Shown piece by piece: positions 1-8,999 of a stretch of 64,000 nt of DNA. Position 1 is the first letter of the stretch, and each line of letters begins with the position of its first letter. The stretch comes from Congregibacter litoralis KT71. Lineage in GTDB: Bacteria; Pseudomonadota; Gammaproteobacteria; Pseudomonadales; Halieaceae. Location of the stretch: the NCBI RefSeq assembly GCF_000153125.2, contig NZ_CM002299.1, forward strand, positions 1,735,075-1,799,074. Reading direction: 5' to 3'. Below the pieces are notes generated by a model. The model was given only the letters and a program-made list of their open reading frames with translations. It was not told the origin of the DNA and ran no database searches. A program made the translations under genes and the position numbers.

Positions 1-77
1 TGATTTTGGGGCCTGCAGCTGCGCAGAAAGACATGGAGTAAATAAGCCAAACATCTGTAACACGAGTCGATAACCGC

Positions 78-1067
78 ATGAAGGCCATCACCTACACAAC
101 CTATGGGTCACCTGATGTTCTTGAGCTCAAAAAGGTGGAGAAACCCGTAGCGAAAGATGATGAGGTGCTGATTCGCGTCCACGCGGCAGAGGCGACCAAG
201 TCAGACTGTGAAATGCGGAGCTTCAAGTTTGCGGTGAAATGGTTCTGGCTGCCCTTGCGCATCGCTTTCGGCGTGAGAAGACCAAGGCAGCGCATTCTGG
301 GTGGATACTTCTCGGGAGTGGTTGAATCCTTCGGCAAAGGCGTCACCGGGTTTTCTCCCGGCGACCCGATTTTTGCTGCTACGGGACTAAAGTTTGGCGC
401 TTATGGCGAATATGTCGTCTTACCGGCGACGGGCACTATCGTCGCGAAACCGGGCAACATGACCTTTGCCGAAGCTGCTGCTGTTCCGCTGGGTGGGCTC
501 AACGCGCTTCATTTTTTGCGTCTGGCCAGCATTCAGCCGGGGGAAAAAGTGCTTATCAATGGTGCTGGCGGGAGCATCGGCGCGCACGCAGTGCAAATTG
601 CTAAATCGATGGGTGCCGAAGTCACAGCCGTTGACAGCACAATCAAGGAAGACTTTTTGAGGCGTATCGGTGCAGATCACTTCATCGACTACACGAAAGA
701 TAGCTTCACGGCGATGGGCATTCAGTATGATGTCATCTTCGATATGGTTTCTAGGGTTTCCTATTCCGCCAGCATCCGCGCACTCAAACCCAATGGGCGC
801 TACCTGACTGCCAACCCCCGTTTTTCTGTAATGCTTCGCGCCACTATCACAAGCCGATTTAGCGACAAGACTGTGAAGTTCGCGTTCGCACGGGAGTCAA
901 AAGAGGAACTGATGAGCCTCAAGCAAATGATTGAAGATGGGAAAATTCGTTCGATTGTGGATAGAACGTATCCAATGGATCAGGCAGCCGAGGCGCACAG
1001 ACGAGTCGAAACAGAGCAACGTCTGGGGGCCGTAGTAATTGTTATTGGCGATAGTGCTGACTCTTAG
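78..1067 (+). CDS. NAD(P)-dependent MDR-family alcohol dehydrogenase / quinone oxidoreductase
   Basis: A 329-residue medium-chain dehydrogenase/reductase. The N-terminal GroES-like half (about residues 1-125) begins in the usual way (MKAITYTTYGSPDVLELK). It is followed by a Rossmann half with the nucleotide-binding loop NGAGGSIGAHAVQIAK (about residues 160-175). I do not see the Cys/His catalytic-zinc set or the four-Cys structural-zinc lobe of classical alcohol dehydrogenases, so a zinc-free quinone-oxidoreductase-like enzyme is likelier. The substrate cannot be told. The start has only a weak Shine-Dalgarno. Codon and base usage look more AT-rich than the next gene, which may mean acquisition. 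It stands alone at the window edge, and bases 1-77 hold nothing I can name. Confidence 0.85.
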   Translation: MKAITYTTYGSPDVLELKKVEKPVAKDDEVLIRVHAAEATKSDCEMRSFKFAVKWFWLPLRIAFGVRRPRQRILGGYFSGVVESFGKGVTGFSPGDPIFAATGLKFGAYGEYVVLPATGTIVAKPGNMTFAEAAAVPLGGLNALHFLRLASIQPGEKVLINGAGGSIGAHAVQIAKSMGAEVTAVDSTIKEDFLRRIGADHFIDYTKDSFTAMGIQYDVIFDMVSRVSYSASIRALKPNGRYLTANPRFSVMLRATITSRFSDKTVKFAFARESKEELMSLKQMIEDGKIRSIVDRTYPMDQAAEAHRRVETEQRLGAVVIVIGDSADS

Positions 1068-1311
1068 TGCACCCGCGGGACTCGCTCGAGGATAAGCCGT
1101 CGCTGCCGCTACGACCCTTTTAAATCCGCTTACGGAAGCGTCGGTGCCACAAAGTGCCAAAATCTCAGCCTGAGGGCGTAATTCACGATATGAATATCAC
1201 ATATAGAAAGCATCGATTAGGCTGATAGTGGTCTGATGGCCTAGACTTTACCTGTTGCTGTAGTCGCTGCTGCGGCTTATTTGTTTGATTGACCTTCAGG
1301 GGATGGGATCT
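1068..1311. other. intergenic region upstream of aceA
   Basis: No gene is visible here. The stretch is AT-richer than its surroundings and holds a small inverted repeat GATATGAATATC near 1187-1198. The sequence TAGACTTTA at 1242-1250 matches the first part of the motif found upstream of the porin gene at 37.5 kb. It presumably carries the aceA promoter, but I cannot place -35/-10 boxes with confidence. Confidence 0.4.
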
Positions 1312-2904
1312 ATGACCTACCAAAACGAAATTCAGGCTGCCGCAGACATTGTGTCTGCCAACGGCGAAAGCTGGAAAGACATCAATCCGGAGCACGCGGC
1401 GCGCATGCGTCTGCAGAATCGTTTTCAGACCGGTATTGATATTGCCCGTTACACGGCGGGCATCATGCGCAAGGATATGGCGGAGTATGACGCTGACACG
1501 GCGCAGTACACCCAGTCCCTGGGATGCTGGCACGGCTTTATCGGCCAGCAGAAGCTCATCGCCATCAAGAAACACTTTGGCGATACCAACAAGCGGTATC
1601 TTTATCTCTCTGGTTGGATGATCGCCGCACTGCGCAGCGAATTTGGTCCTCTTCCTGATCAGTCCATGCACGAGAAGACCTCCGTGTCGGGCTTAATCGA
1701 AGAACTCTACACTTTCCTGCGCCAGGCCGATGCCCGGGAGCTGGGCGGACTGTTCCGGGAACTGGACGCAGCGCGCAAAGCTGGCGATGAAGTCGCGGCC
1801 AAAGCCACCGAGAACAAAATCGATAACTTCCAGACCCACGTCGTGCCCATTATCGCGGACATTGATGCGGGCTTTGGTAACGCCGAAGCGACTTATCTGC
1901 TGGCCAAGAAGATGATTGAGGCCGGTGCCTGCGCTATTCAGATTGAGAACCAGGTGTCCGACGAGAAGCAGTGTGGTCACCAGGACGGCAAAGTAACGGT
2001 ACCCCACGAGGACTTCCTTGCGAAGATTCGCGCGGTTCGCTACGCCTTCCTCGAGCTGGGTGTGAACGATGGTGTGATCGTTGCGCGTACCGATTCTCTG
2101 GGCGCGGGCCTGACCAAGCAGATCGCGGTAACACACTCGCCGGGTGATCTGGGCGATCAGTACAACAGCTTCCTGGATTGCGACGAGATCGACGCATCAG
2201 AGCTTGCCAGCGGCGATGTCGTTATCAACCGCGGCGGCAAGTTGCTCCGTCCCAAGCGTCTGCCGTCAAACCTTTACCAGTTCCGTAAGGATACCGGTGT
2301 TGAGCGTGTGGTTCTGGACTGCATCACGTCCCTGCAAAACGGCGCGGATCTTCTCTGGATCGAAACGGAGAAGCCTCACGTTGGTCAGATCGCCGAAATG
2401 GTGAACAAGATCCGTGAAACCGTGCCCAGCGCCAAGCTCGTGTACAACAACTCTCCGTCTTTCAACTGGACGCTGAACTTCCGACAGCAGGTGTTTGATG
2501 CCTGGAGTGAAGAGGGCAAGGACGTCTCTGCCTACGATCGTGACAAGCTCATGGACGTGAGCTACGACGAGACGGAACTCGCGGCGGAAGCTGATGAGCG
2601 CATCCGTACCTTCCAGGCCGATGCCGCGCGCGAAGCGGGTATTTTCCATCACCTGATCACGCTCCCGACTTACCACACGGCGGCGCTGTCCACGGACAAC
2701 CTGGCCAAGGAGTACTTCGGTGAGGCGGGCATGCTCGGTTATGTGAAAGGTGTGCAGCGTCAGGAGATCCGTCAAGGTATTGCCTGCGTCAAGCACCAGA
2801 ACATGGCAGGTTCGGACATGGGCGATGACCACAAGGAATACTTCGCCGGTGATGCTGCGCTCAAAGCAGCGGGTGAGGACAACACCATGAATCAGTTCGG
2901 CTAA
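1312..2904 (+). CDS. aceA: isocitrate lyase (glyoxylate cycle)
   Basis: Cleaves isocitrate to glyoxylate and succinate, the first step of the glyoxylate bypass used for growth on acetate and fatty acids. The protein (530 residues from this start) reads through as the long isocitrate lyase typical of Pseudomonas, longer than the E. coli type (about 434). The catalytic signature is EKQCGHQDGKV with Cys at residue 221. Other family blocks are SLGCWHGFIGQQKL, HVVPIIADIDAGFGN and NNSPSFNWTLNFRQQ, ending in NTMNQFG. The frame is open from a TTG at 1285, but AGGGG at 1298-1302 sits nine bases before the ATG at 1312, and homologues begin M-x-YQNEI, so 1312 is preferred. It is monocistronic with its own terminator. 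The acetate-type regulatory region at 33-44 kb is a plausible regulator. Confidence 0.97.
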   Translation: MTYQNEIQAAADIVSANGESWKDINPEHAARMRLQNRFQTGIDIARYTAGIMRKDMAEYDADTAQYTQSLGCWHGFIGQQKLIAIKKHFGDTNKRYLYLSGWMIAALRSEFGPLPDQSMHEKTSVSGLIEELYTFLRQADARELGGLFRELDAARKAGDEVAAKATENKIDNFQTHVVPIIADIDAGFGNAEATYLLAKKMIEAGACAIQIENQVSDEKQCGHQDGKVTVPHEDFLAKIRAVRYAFLELGVNDGVIVARTDSLGAGLTKQIAVTHSPGDLGDQYNSFLDCDEIDASELASGDVVINRGGKLLRPKRLPSNLYQFRKDTGVERVVLDCITSLQNGADLLWIETEKPHVGQIAEMVNKIRETVPSAKLVYNNSPSFNWTLNFRQQVFDAWSEEGKDVSAYDRDKLMDVSYDETELAAEADERIRTFQADAAREAGIFHHLITLPTYHTAALSTDNLAKEYFGEAGMLGYVKGVQRQEIRQGIACVKHQNMAGSDMGDDHKEYFAGDAALKAAGEDNTMNQFG

Positions 2905-2922
2905 GCCCGAACCGGATTCCAC

Positions 2923-2952
2923 AAGCCCGGCTAGGGATAGCCGGGCTTTTTT
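2923..2952 (+). terminator. rho-independent terminator of aceA
   Basis: A 9-bp GC-rich stem (AGCCCGGCT / AGCCGGGCT) with a 6-base loop AGGGAT is followed directly by a run of T. It lies 19 bases after the aceA stop codon. Confidence 0.92.
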
Positions 2953-3051
2953 GTGCCTGGAAATTATGGAGTAGACTCAGGATTTACGGCCAAGCCGTTG
3001 CTATCGGTGTATCGATGCTGCAACGGTGAGAATTCATTCGAGGAGTCATCC

Positions 3052-4191
3052 GTGCGAGAACCCAGCAACCCGTCTTTGTGTCCATCACTTCTGCGTCCCA
3101 TCCTGGGGCTTTTCTGGGTCGCCGGTTTTCTCGGGGTAAGCGCCACCAGCGCCGCTGAAGACTGCGAGGCGGTGGGTGCCGACAGCTATATTTGCGGTAT
3201 TCCCAGCGCCGAGGATCTTGTGCAGGTGCCGGGAACCCCATGGATCATTGCCAGTGCTTATGCCGCCCCCCCCGCGCTCAATCTTATCAATGCGCGGACA
3301 AAGGAATGGCAGCCGCTCTACCCCGTGGAGGGCGGAGACGTTAACCCGGATAAGGCGCTGTACGCTGATTGTCCCGGCGCGCCCGACGGGAGCGCCCTGA
3401 TTACCCACGGTCTGGATCTTGTCGCCGGGGAGGGCGGTTACTCAACACTCTATGCCGTCGGTCATGGCGGGCGAGAAGCCATCGAGGTTTTTGACGTGTT
3501 CTCGCGCGGGGATCAAACCCCTACAGTGACCTGGGTCGGTTGCGTGCCGGCGCCGGAGGGTCAGGAGATCAACAGCGTTGCGGCCATGCGTGACGGCAGC
3601 CTCCTGGCCACAATCCCTCTCGAGGAAGGGCACAGCTTCGCCAGCGCTCTGGAGGGCGTAGTCACGGGAGCGGCCTATCACTGGTCTGCGACCAACGGTG
3701 ACTGGACTCGGCTGGACGCCACCGCTCAGCCCTACGCCAATGGTATTGCCCTGTCGGCGGATGACTCCCGGTTCTATATCGCTTCATCGGGGCTGGCAAA
3801 TATCAGTGCTTATCGCCTGGCAGCTGCAACCGAGCAGGTAGAGGCGAAGGCTCTGTGGAGCACCGATACGCTGCCGATACTCCCCGACAACCTCCATCGT
3901 GACAGTGAAGGGCGGTTTCTAACCGCGGGCCTGGTTCCTGAGCATGCGCCCTGTAATCCTTACAATGCCGCCGGTGAGTTCGAGCTTGAGCGCTACGCGA
4001 CCTGCCCCCGCCCTTACAAGGTGCTGTCCCTGGATCCCGGGTCCCGCCTTGTAAGTGAGGTCTCATCGGGAGGTGCGACGTCCGTGTTCAGCAACGCCAC
4101 CATGGGGCTCATAGTGGAAGATACCGTGTATGTGGGAACCTTTGCCGGCGATCGCGTCGCCTATCGAAGCCTGGCCAGAGAAGAAGACTGA
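3052..4191 (+). CDS. secreted SMP-30/gluconolactonase-like beta-propeller protein, function unknown
   Basis: A 379-residue protein starting at GTG 3052, with AGGAG at 3041-3045 six bases upstream. The frame is open upstream to 2953, but that would run into the aceA terminator. An N-terminal hydrophobic segment (LLRPILGLFWVAGFLGVSATSAA) looks like a signal peptide, so the protein is probably periplasmic. The body has repeated short strand patterns and a block YANGIALSADDSRFYIASSG that is characteristic of SMP-30/lactonase-type propellers, in which an Asn-Gly-Ile-Ala motif lies near the metal site. Several Cys residues (CEAV, YICGI, ADCPG, WVGCV, APCNP, ATCPRP) could form disulphides after export. 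Substrate unknown; it is not placed in an operon. Confidence 0.7.
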   Translation: MREPSNPSLCPSLLRPILGLFWVAGFLGVSATSAAEDCEAVGADSYICGIPSAEDLVQVPGTPWIIASAYAAPPALNLINARTKEWQPLYPVEGGDVNPDKALYADCPGAPDGSALITHGLDLVAGEGGYSTLYAVGHGGREAIEVFDVFSRGDQTPTVTWVGCVPAPEGQEINSVAAMRDGSLLATIPLEEGHSFASALEGVVTGAAYHWSATNGDWTRLDATAQPYANGIALSADDSRFYIASSGLANISAYRLAAATEQVEAKALWSTDTLPILPDNLHRDSEGRFLTAGLVPEHAPCNPYNAAGEFELERYATCPRPYKVLSLDPGSRLVSEVSSGGATSVFSNATMGLIVEDTVYVGTFAGDRVAYRSLAREED

Positions 4192-4250
4192 GCCGGCTTT
4201 GAGGCTCGCGGGAGCCCTTGAAATACCTTACTTTTGCGCTGCATCAGTGT

Positions 4251-4279
4251 TTGACTTGAGGGAAGGCTGGCTGTACCGT
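4251..4279 (+). promoter_or_regulatory. putative sigma-70 promoter of the cold-shock gene
   Basis: TTGACT at 4251-4256 and TACCGT at 4274-4279 are separated by 17 bases. The -35 is good and the -10 is weak. Initiation near 4286 would give a leader of about 185 bases, similar in scale to the long leaders of cspA-type mRNAs. This is pattern reading only. Confidence 0.45.
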
Positions 4280-4471
4280 GTTCCCAGCTAAAAGTAAGCC
4301 TCGTTTTATTATTCTTCGTTACGTGTTCTCTCAGTAGTTCGTCGTCCTGCAGGTATTAACAACAGTCTTTTTTGCGGCTATTACCGCTTTTTAAAGAGCG
4401 ACCTTGCGACCAACGAGTCAGCAGGTGCTCCTGAAAGCAGCTTTAATTTTTATCTACAGGAAAATGACATT
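4280..4471 (+). promoter_or_regulatory. long 5' leader of the cold-shock mRNA with a terminator-like hairpin
   Basis: The 280-base gap before the csp start contains no gene. Inside it, GCGG (4374-4377), CTATTA and CCGC (4384-4387) form a short hairpin flanked by T runs on both sides, the downstream one at 4388-4392. Known cspA-family leaders are thermoregulated RNA structures. This hairpin is a candidate attenuator or folding element, but its 4-bp stem is short. Confidence 0.4.
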
Positions 4472-4681
4472 ATGTCCGACACAGTAACCGGCACCGTGAA
4501 GTGGTTTAACGAATCTAAAGGTTTCGGCTTTATCGAGCAGAAGAGCGGTCCCGATGTATTCGCACACTTCAGTGCGATCACTGGATCAGGATTCAAGACT
4601 CTGGCAGAAGGCCAGGCTGTTGAGTTCACTATCACGCAGGGCCAGAAAGGTCCTCAAGCCGAGAACATTGTCGCCGTTTAA
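4472..4681 (+). CDS. cold-shock domain protein (CspA family)
   Basis: A 69-residue, single-domain OB-fold RNA chaperone of normal family length. Both RNA-binding motifs are intact: RNP1 as KGFGFI (residues 16-21) and RNP2 as VFAHF (residues 29-33), after the usual [15 protein letters not shown] start. The ribosome binding site is AGGAAA just upstream. The long leader suggests post-transcriptional control, as in other csp genes. It binds single-stranded RNA/DNA in the cytoplasm and melts secondary structure. Whether it is induced by cold or is constitutive cannot be read from sequence. Confidence 0.96.
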   Translation: MSDTVTGTVKWFNESKGFGFIEQKSGPDVFAHFSAITGSGFKTLAEGQAVEFTITQGQKGPQAENIVAV

Positions 4682-4700
4682 AGCGCAATCTTCTCGGAAG

Positions 4701-4730
4701 AGGCAAGCCAGAAATGGCTTGCCTTTTTTT
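4701..4730 (+). terminator. rho-independent terminator of the cold-shock gene
   Basis: Perfect 9-bp stem AGGCAAGCC / GGCTTGCCT, 6-base loop AGAAAT, then seven T. It lies 20 bases past the csp stop. Confidence 0.93.
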
Positions 4731-4782
4731 GTGCCTGCGAGAAAGTTCAGGCATTGGTTTTTACTGCTATCTGGAGGCGCGC

Positions 4783-5325
4783 ATGCGTTGGGATGATATT
4801 GATCAGCAGGTTTGTTCCGTGGCCCGTGCGCTGTCCGTAGTGGGTGAGCGATGGACCCTGCTGATTCTTCGTGATGCTTTCTTTGGCACCCGCCGCTTTG
4901 ATCAGTTTCAGTCCAATCTGGGTATCACCCGGCATCGCTTGTCAGAACGTCTGGGCAAGCTTGTGGACCAGGGTGTCCTCACGCGCGTGAAATACAGCGA
5001 AAAGCCCCCTCGCTATGAATATCGACTCACGCGCAAGGGTCTGGGCCTGTACCCGGTGCTGATGATGCTCGGCCGCTGGGGGGATGAATGGATGGATCGC
5101 GGTGATGGCGCCCCCGTGGAGTATTTTCATCAGCGTTGTGGCAAAAAAACCCGGCCGCTGATGACCTGTAGTGAGTGCCATGAGGATTTGCGGCCCCAGC
5201 ATGTTACCCCCATGGTAGGGCCGGCACTGGCGACCCATGTCAAAGGCGTTCGGGTCGGCGAAACATCCCTGCCTGCCTTTCCCCTCCTGGATCGTGTTAG
5301 CGATGAAGGAAACTCCACGCCGTAG
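4783..5325 (+). CDS. HxlR-family winged-helix transcriptional regulator
   Basis: 180 residues from ATG 4783, with TGGAGG at 4772-4777 five bases upstream. An upstream in-frame start at 4714 lies inside the csp terminator and is rejected. The HxlR core is clear: CSVARALSVVGERWTLLILRD followed by RRFDQFQSNLGITRHRLSERL and the wing region LVDQGVLTRVKYSEKPPRYEYRLTRKG. A C-terminal extension of about 70 residues carries two C-x2-C/C-like groups (RCGKKTRPLMTCSECHEDL) that may bind metal. HxlR proteins often sense reactive aldehydes or redox state through an N-terminal Cys. Here Cys9 sits at the usual place. The neighbouring aldolase-like gene may be a target, by inference only. Confidence 0.88.
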   Translation: MRWDDIDQQVCSVARALSVVGERWTLLILRDAFFGTRRFDQFQSNLGITRHRLSERLGKLVDQGVLTRVKYSEKPPRYEYRLTRKGLGLYPVLMMLGRWGDEWMDRGDGAPVEYFHQRCGKKTRPLMTCSECHEDLRPQHVTPMVGPALATHVKGVRVGETSLPAFPLLDRVSDEGNSTP

Positions 5326-5479
5326 CCCGCCATCGCAGGGAGACAGGCTCAGATTTGGCAGAAAACCCCGAAACTGTCCGCTACAGTAATTTGCGCGGTC
5401 ATGCGCTAGCATTAGGCTATACAACAACGTTCAGCCTCAGTTTCAAAACACAGTATCAAGACATACAAGGAGAAGAGAT

Positions 5480-6271
5480 ATGGGTGAAGCAGTAGCTGAC
5501 CTGGTGATGAACCAGGGCGATACCATGACCGCCAATGCATTGCTTGATGATGTTGCCTCGGAGCGACTCAAGCGTAAGCAGCGCCTCGCAGCGTCCCTGC
5601 GTATTTTTGGCAAGTTTGGATTTGACGAAGGCGTTGCCGGGCACATCACCGTACGGGACCCCGAGCATACTGATCATTTCTGGGTGAATCCCATGGGACG
5701 ATCCTTCAAACAGATGCGCGTCAGTGACCTCCTCAAGGTGGATCACGCGGGCAATGTGGTGGAAGGAGAAGGCCTGCTAAACGGCGCGGCTTTTGCGATC
5801 CATTCACGTATTCATATGGCTCATCCTGAGGTCACGGCGGCGGCACACTCTCACTCGGTGTACGGCAAGTCCTGGTCCAGCCTGGGTCGTAAGCTGGATC
5901 CGCTTACTCAGGATTCCTGCGCTTTTTACGGGAGTCACGCGGTTTTTGAAGACTTCACGGGCGTCGTCCTGGATGTGTCTGAGGGCGACAAGATTGCCAA
6001 TGCACTGGGTGACAACAAGGCGGTGATTCTGCAAAACCACGGCTTGCTCACGGTAGGTGAAAGCGTTGATGAAGCCTGCTGGTGGTTCGTCACCATGGAG
6101 CGCAGCTGCCAGGCACAGCTTATGGCTGAGGCAGCGGGGACGCCCAAGCCCATCTCCCACGAAGTTGCGGCAAGCACCGCGGAGCAGGTGGGTTCCCATG
6201 CGGCGGGGTGGTTCAGCTTTCAGCCCCTCTATGACGTCATCGTTGCAGAGCAGCCTGATTTGCTTGATTGA
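5480..6271 (+). CDS. class II aldolase/adducin-family protein
   Basis: 263 residues, one class II aldolase/adducin domain across nearly the full length. The zinc-binding histidines are visible as AAAHSHSVYGKS (about residues 119-130) and LQNHGLLTVG (about residues 183-192), with the substrate-phosphate-type block EGVAGHITVRDP before them. Family members are L-fuculose-, rhamnulose- or ribulose-phosphate aldolases/epimerases, but bacterial homologues of this length outside sugar operons have no assigned substrate. AAGGAGAAGAG precedes the ATG. It is followed by its own terminator, so it is a single-gene unit between HxlR and a TonB receptor. Confidence 0.88.
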   Translation: MGEAVADLVMNQGDTMTANALLDDVASERLKRKQRLAASLRIFGKFGFDEGVAGHITVRDPEHTDHFWVNPMGRSFKQMRVSDLLKVDHAGNVVEGEGLLNGAAFAIHSRIHMAHPEVTAAAHSHSVYGKSWSSLGRKLDPLTQDSCAFYGSHAVFEDFTGVVLDVSEGDKIANALGDNKAVILQNHGLLTVGESVDEACWWFVTMERSCQAQLMAEAAGTPKPISHEVAASTAEQVGSHAAGWFSFQPLYDVIVAEQPDLLD

Positions 6272-6293
6272 CGCCTCAAAAGGCTAACGATGG

Positions 6294-6322
6294 ATGGGAG
6301 CTTCAAGCTCCCATTTTTTTTT
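6294..6322 (+). terminator. rho-independent terminator after the class II aldolase gene
   Basis: Stem ATGGGAGC / GCTCCCAT closed by a small TTCAA loop and followed by nine T, starting 23 bases after the stop codon. Confidence 0.92.
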
Positions 6323-6489
6323 GCTGGAGGCTTACTTTTTCCTTCTCGCTCATCGGGTTTAAAAACCGTGGACCAGGGCGTTTAAGCAACGCTTGCGACT
6401 GTGAAAAATTCCCGCTCTTGAGTCATCTCAGCGTCATTACAAGGTCGTTAAAATGCGACGCGAAACACAAAAATTATAGGAGCCCGCCC

Positions 6490-8841
6490 ATGCACACCAT
6501 AAAGAAGACTGCTCTGGCCGCCGCCGTAGCCGCCTGTCTGCCAAACCTTGCCCTGGCGCAACTCGAGGAAGTGCTGGTCACCGCGACCAAGCGTGAAGCC
6601 TCGGTGCAGGATCTGCCCTTCTCCATCAATGCTCAGACCGCTGCTGACATTCAGCGCCAGAATGCCTTTAACCTGGAAGACCTGGCGAGGAACGTCGCCG
6701 GCCTCACCATTCAGAACCTGGGTCCCGGCCAGAGTCAGGTCGCCATTCGAGGCGTGTCCGCGGGACAGGTAGTGCGGGATCAGCCCGGCGTTAAAGAGCA
6801 GGTCGGTGTGTATCTGGATGAGACCGTGATTTCTCTTTCCTTGTTCACGCCGGATCTCGATCTCTACGACCTCCAGCGCGTGGAAACACTTCGTGGTCCC
6901 CAGGGAACACTCTTTGGCTCAGGCTCCGTCGGGGGCACCGTGCGCTTTATCTCCATGCAGCCGGATTTCGATGAAGTCAACGGTTCCCTCGAGCTCAACG
7001 CCAACACCTTGAAAGACGGCGGGGCGGGGGGCCACGTAAAGGGCCACGTCAACATCCCTATCAGCGATACCTTGGCGCTACGTGCCGTGGGCTACGGTAC
7101 GCAATACGGTGGATGGGTTGATGCCCTCGGTGAAGACGGTTTTACCCGAGACAACGTGAACTCCGGTGATCGCGTCGGTACGCGCATCGCGCTGGCCTGG
7201 CAGCCCACGGATGCACTGTCTATTACGCCGCGCGTGGTGTACCAGGAGATTCAGGCCGATGGCTTTAACCGCGAGGAGGATTACAACCTCTTTGCCAATC
7301 CCTACACCACGACACGACCCGCTATTCAACTCGGGGAACGCGAGCAATACCTCCTTCAAGGTGAGGACTTTTCTGATGAAACGCTCATCGCCGACCTGGT
7401 GATGAACTGGGACATGGGCGGTGCGACCTTTACCTACGCCGGCAGCTACACCGACCGCTCCATTCTCGTAAGCCGAGACGCGAGCGCCCTCACGGGGTCC
7501 GTGTCCGTAGATCTCGGGTATCCCGATGCTGCGGTGCTCCTGCCGTCCAATCTGCGGGACACCACGGAACTGACCCAGTACACCAATGAGTTTCGCCTCG
7601 CATCCAATGGTGATCAGCGCCTGAGTTGGGTGGTTGGGATTTTCTACTCTGATGTCGAGCGCAATTATTCCCAACGCCTGCCGACGCCTGGCTACGACGA
7701 TGTGACGGATCAGGTGCTGGGTGACGGCACTGCGGATGCCGTGGCCAATGGTTTTGCCACTGACTCTCCCTACAACGCAGATCTGCCCTATGACATCGAG
7801 CAGCTTGCGCTGTTTGGAGAAGCTACCTACGCGGTAACGGACCGCCTTGATTTTACCTTCGGTGGTCGTTGGTACGATTTCGATGAGACCCGTCGCTTCA
7901 CCAGCGGTGGTTTGTTCTCAAACGGTGATGACCAGACGGACACGACATCGTCGGACGGCTTTAACCCTCGCCTCATGGCCAGCTATAACTTCAGCGATGA
8001 TATTACCGTGAACGCCCAGGCCTCCCAGGGATTTCGCCTCGGTGGTGTTAACGATCCTCTGAATGCCGGTCTTTGCGATCCCGGCGATCTCGAATCCTTT
8101 GGTAGCTTTCAGCAGTACGATGACGAAAGCATGTGGAACTACGAGTTGGGCTTTAAATCCCAGTTCAGCAGGATTCAACTGAATGCGGCGGTTTTCTATA
8201 CGCAGATTGAAGACCTCCAGGTTACGCTGGATGCGGGTTCCTGCTCTTCGCGTATTGCTTTCAATGTGGAGGATGCGTCTACCGTCGGTGCGGAATGGGA
8301 GCTTGCCGCCTATCCCACGGAAAACCTGATGCTGACCTTCAATGGTAGCTTTATTCAGGCAGAGTTTGATTCGACGGTACGTGACAGCAGTGGCCGGGTA
8401 CTCGGCGGTGTGGAAGATGGCAATCGTTTGGCTTCCGTGCCGGAATTGCAACTCTCGGCCTCGGCGACCTACACCTTTACTTCGGGGATGTTCGGATCCG
8501 ATGAGACCTACGTCAACGCCATGGTGCAGCACGTAGGGGATCGCTACACCCAGCCCGGGGATCAGGTGCCCGGTGCGGGGGTGTTCCAGTCGGGCCTTCC
8601 CTTTGGCGGCGCGACGGGCTCCGAGGTGACCTTCCTTGATCTGGAGCTACCCAAGTACGAGATTGTTAATCTGAGCATGGGTGCCACCTGGGATAGTTGG
8701 GATGCAGTGCTTTACGTCAATAATCTCTTTGACGAAAACGCCTTGCTGTCCTTTGACCGGGAGCGCGGTGGGCGTGCCCGTCTGGGCTTCCGCGTCAGTC
8801 AGCCCCGCAGCATCGGTGTGACCCTGCGAAAGCAATTCTAA
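6490..8841 (+). CDS. TonB-dependent outer-membrane receptor, substrate unknown
   Basis: 783 residues from ATG 6490, with AGGAG at 6479-6483. The signal peptide is MHTIKKTALAAAVAACLPN...ALAQ. Immediately after it comes EEVLVTATKRE, typical of the TonB-box/plug start. The plug domain runs to about residue 150 (ETLRGPQGTLFGSGSVGGTVRF is the conserved plug block) and is followed by a 22-strand barrel ending in a C-terminal aromatic residue (LRKQF). The VTATKREASVQDLPFSI style belongs to the large receptor group found in marine and sphingomonad-type genomes that import siderophores, oligosaccharides or other bulky compounds. No neighbouring transport gene hints at the ligand. Two Cys pairs in the barrel (LCDPGD, GSCSSR) could be extracellular disulphides. 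Confidence 0.93.
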   Translation: MHTIKKTALAAAVAACLPNLALAQLEEVLVTATKREASVQDLPFSINAQTAADIQRQNAFNLEDLARNVAGLTIQNLGPGQSQVAIRGVSAGQVVRDQPGVKEQVGVYLDETVISLSLFTPDLDLYDLQRVETLRGPQGTLFGSGSVGGTVRFISMQPDFDEVNGSLELNANTLKDGGAGGHVKGHVNIPISDTLALRAVGYGTQYGGWVDALGEDGFTRDNVNSGDRVGTRIALAWQPTDALSITPRVVYQEIQADGFNREEDYNLFANPYTTTRPAIQLGEREQYLLQGEDFSDETLIADLVMNWDMGGATFTYAGSYTDRSILVSRDASALTGSVSVDLGYPDAAVLLPSNLRDTTELTQYTNEFRLASNGDQRLSWVVGIFYSDVERNYSQRLPTPGYDDVTDQVLGDGTADAVANGFATDSPYNADLPYDIEQLALFGEATYAVTDRLDFTFGGRWYDFDETRRFTSGGLFSNGDDQTDTTSSDGFNPRLMASYNFSDDITVNAQASQGFRLGGVNDPLNAGLCDPGDLESFGSFQQYDDESMWNYELGFKSQFSRIQLNAAVFYTQIEDLQVTLDAGSCSSRIAFNVEDASTVGAEWELAAYPTENLMLTFNGSFIQAEFDSTVRDSSGRVLGGVEDGNRLASVPELQLSASATYTFTSGMFGSDETYVNAMVQHVGDRYTQPGDQVPGAGVFQSGLPFGGATGSEVTFLDLELPKYEIVNLSMGATWDSWDAVLYVNNLFDENALLSFDRERGGRARLGFRVSQPRSIGVTLRKQF

Positions 8842-8892
8842 GCGCGCTTCCCCGGCGGACATCGGAGTCGATCCGAGCCCGTCCGAGTCTGC

Positions 8893-8922
8893 AAAAGCCC
8901 GGCCAAGTGCCGGGCTTTTTTG
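8893..8922 (+). terminator. rho-independent terminator of the TonB receptor gene
   Basis: Stem AAAAGCCCGGC / GCCGGGCTTTT with a CAAGT loop and a T run, about 50 bases after the stop. Confidence 0.92.
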
Positions 8923-8999
8923 TTTTCGCTACGGGGCGCTGCGCGGAAAAAACAGCCTCGCTGACGTACAATGAGTCGTTTACTTAACGAGGTTTTGCC

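Noticed and set aside
1242..1250. TAGACTTTA before aceA as a third copy of the candidate regulator motif
   Set aside because: Only 9 bases match and the rest of the 18-bp motif is absent. TAGACT also occurs at other places such as 2972, so chance is likely.
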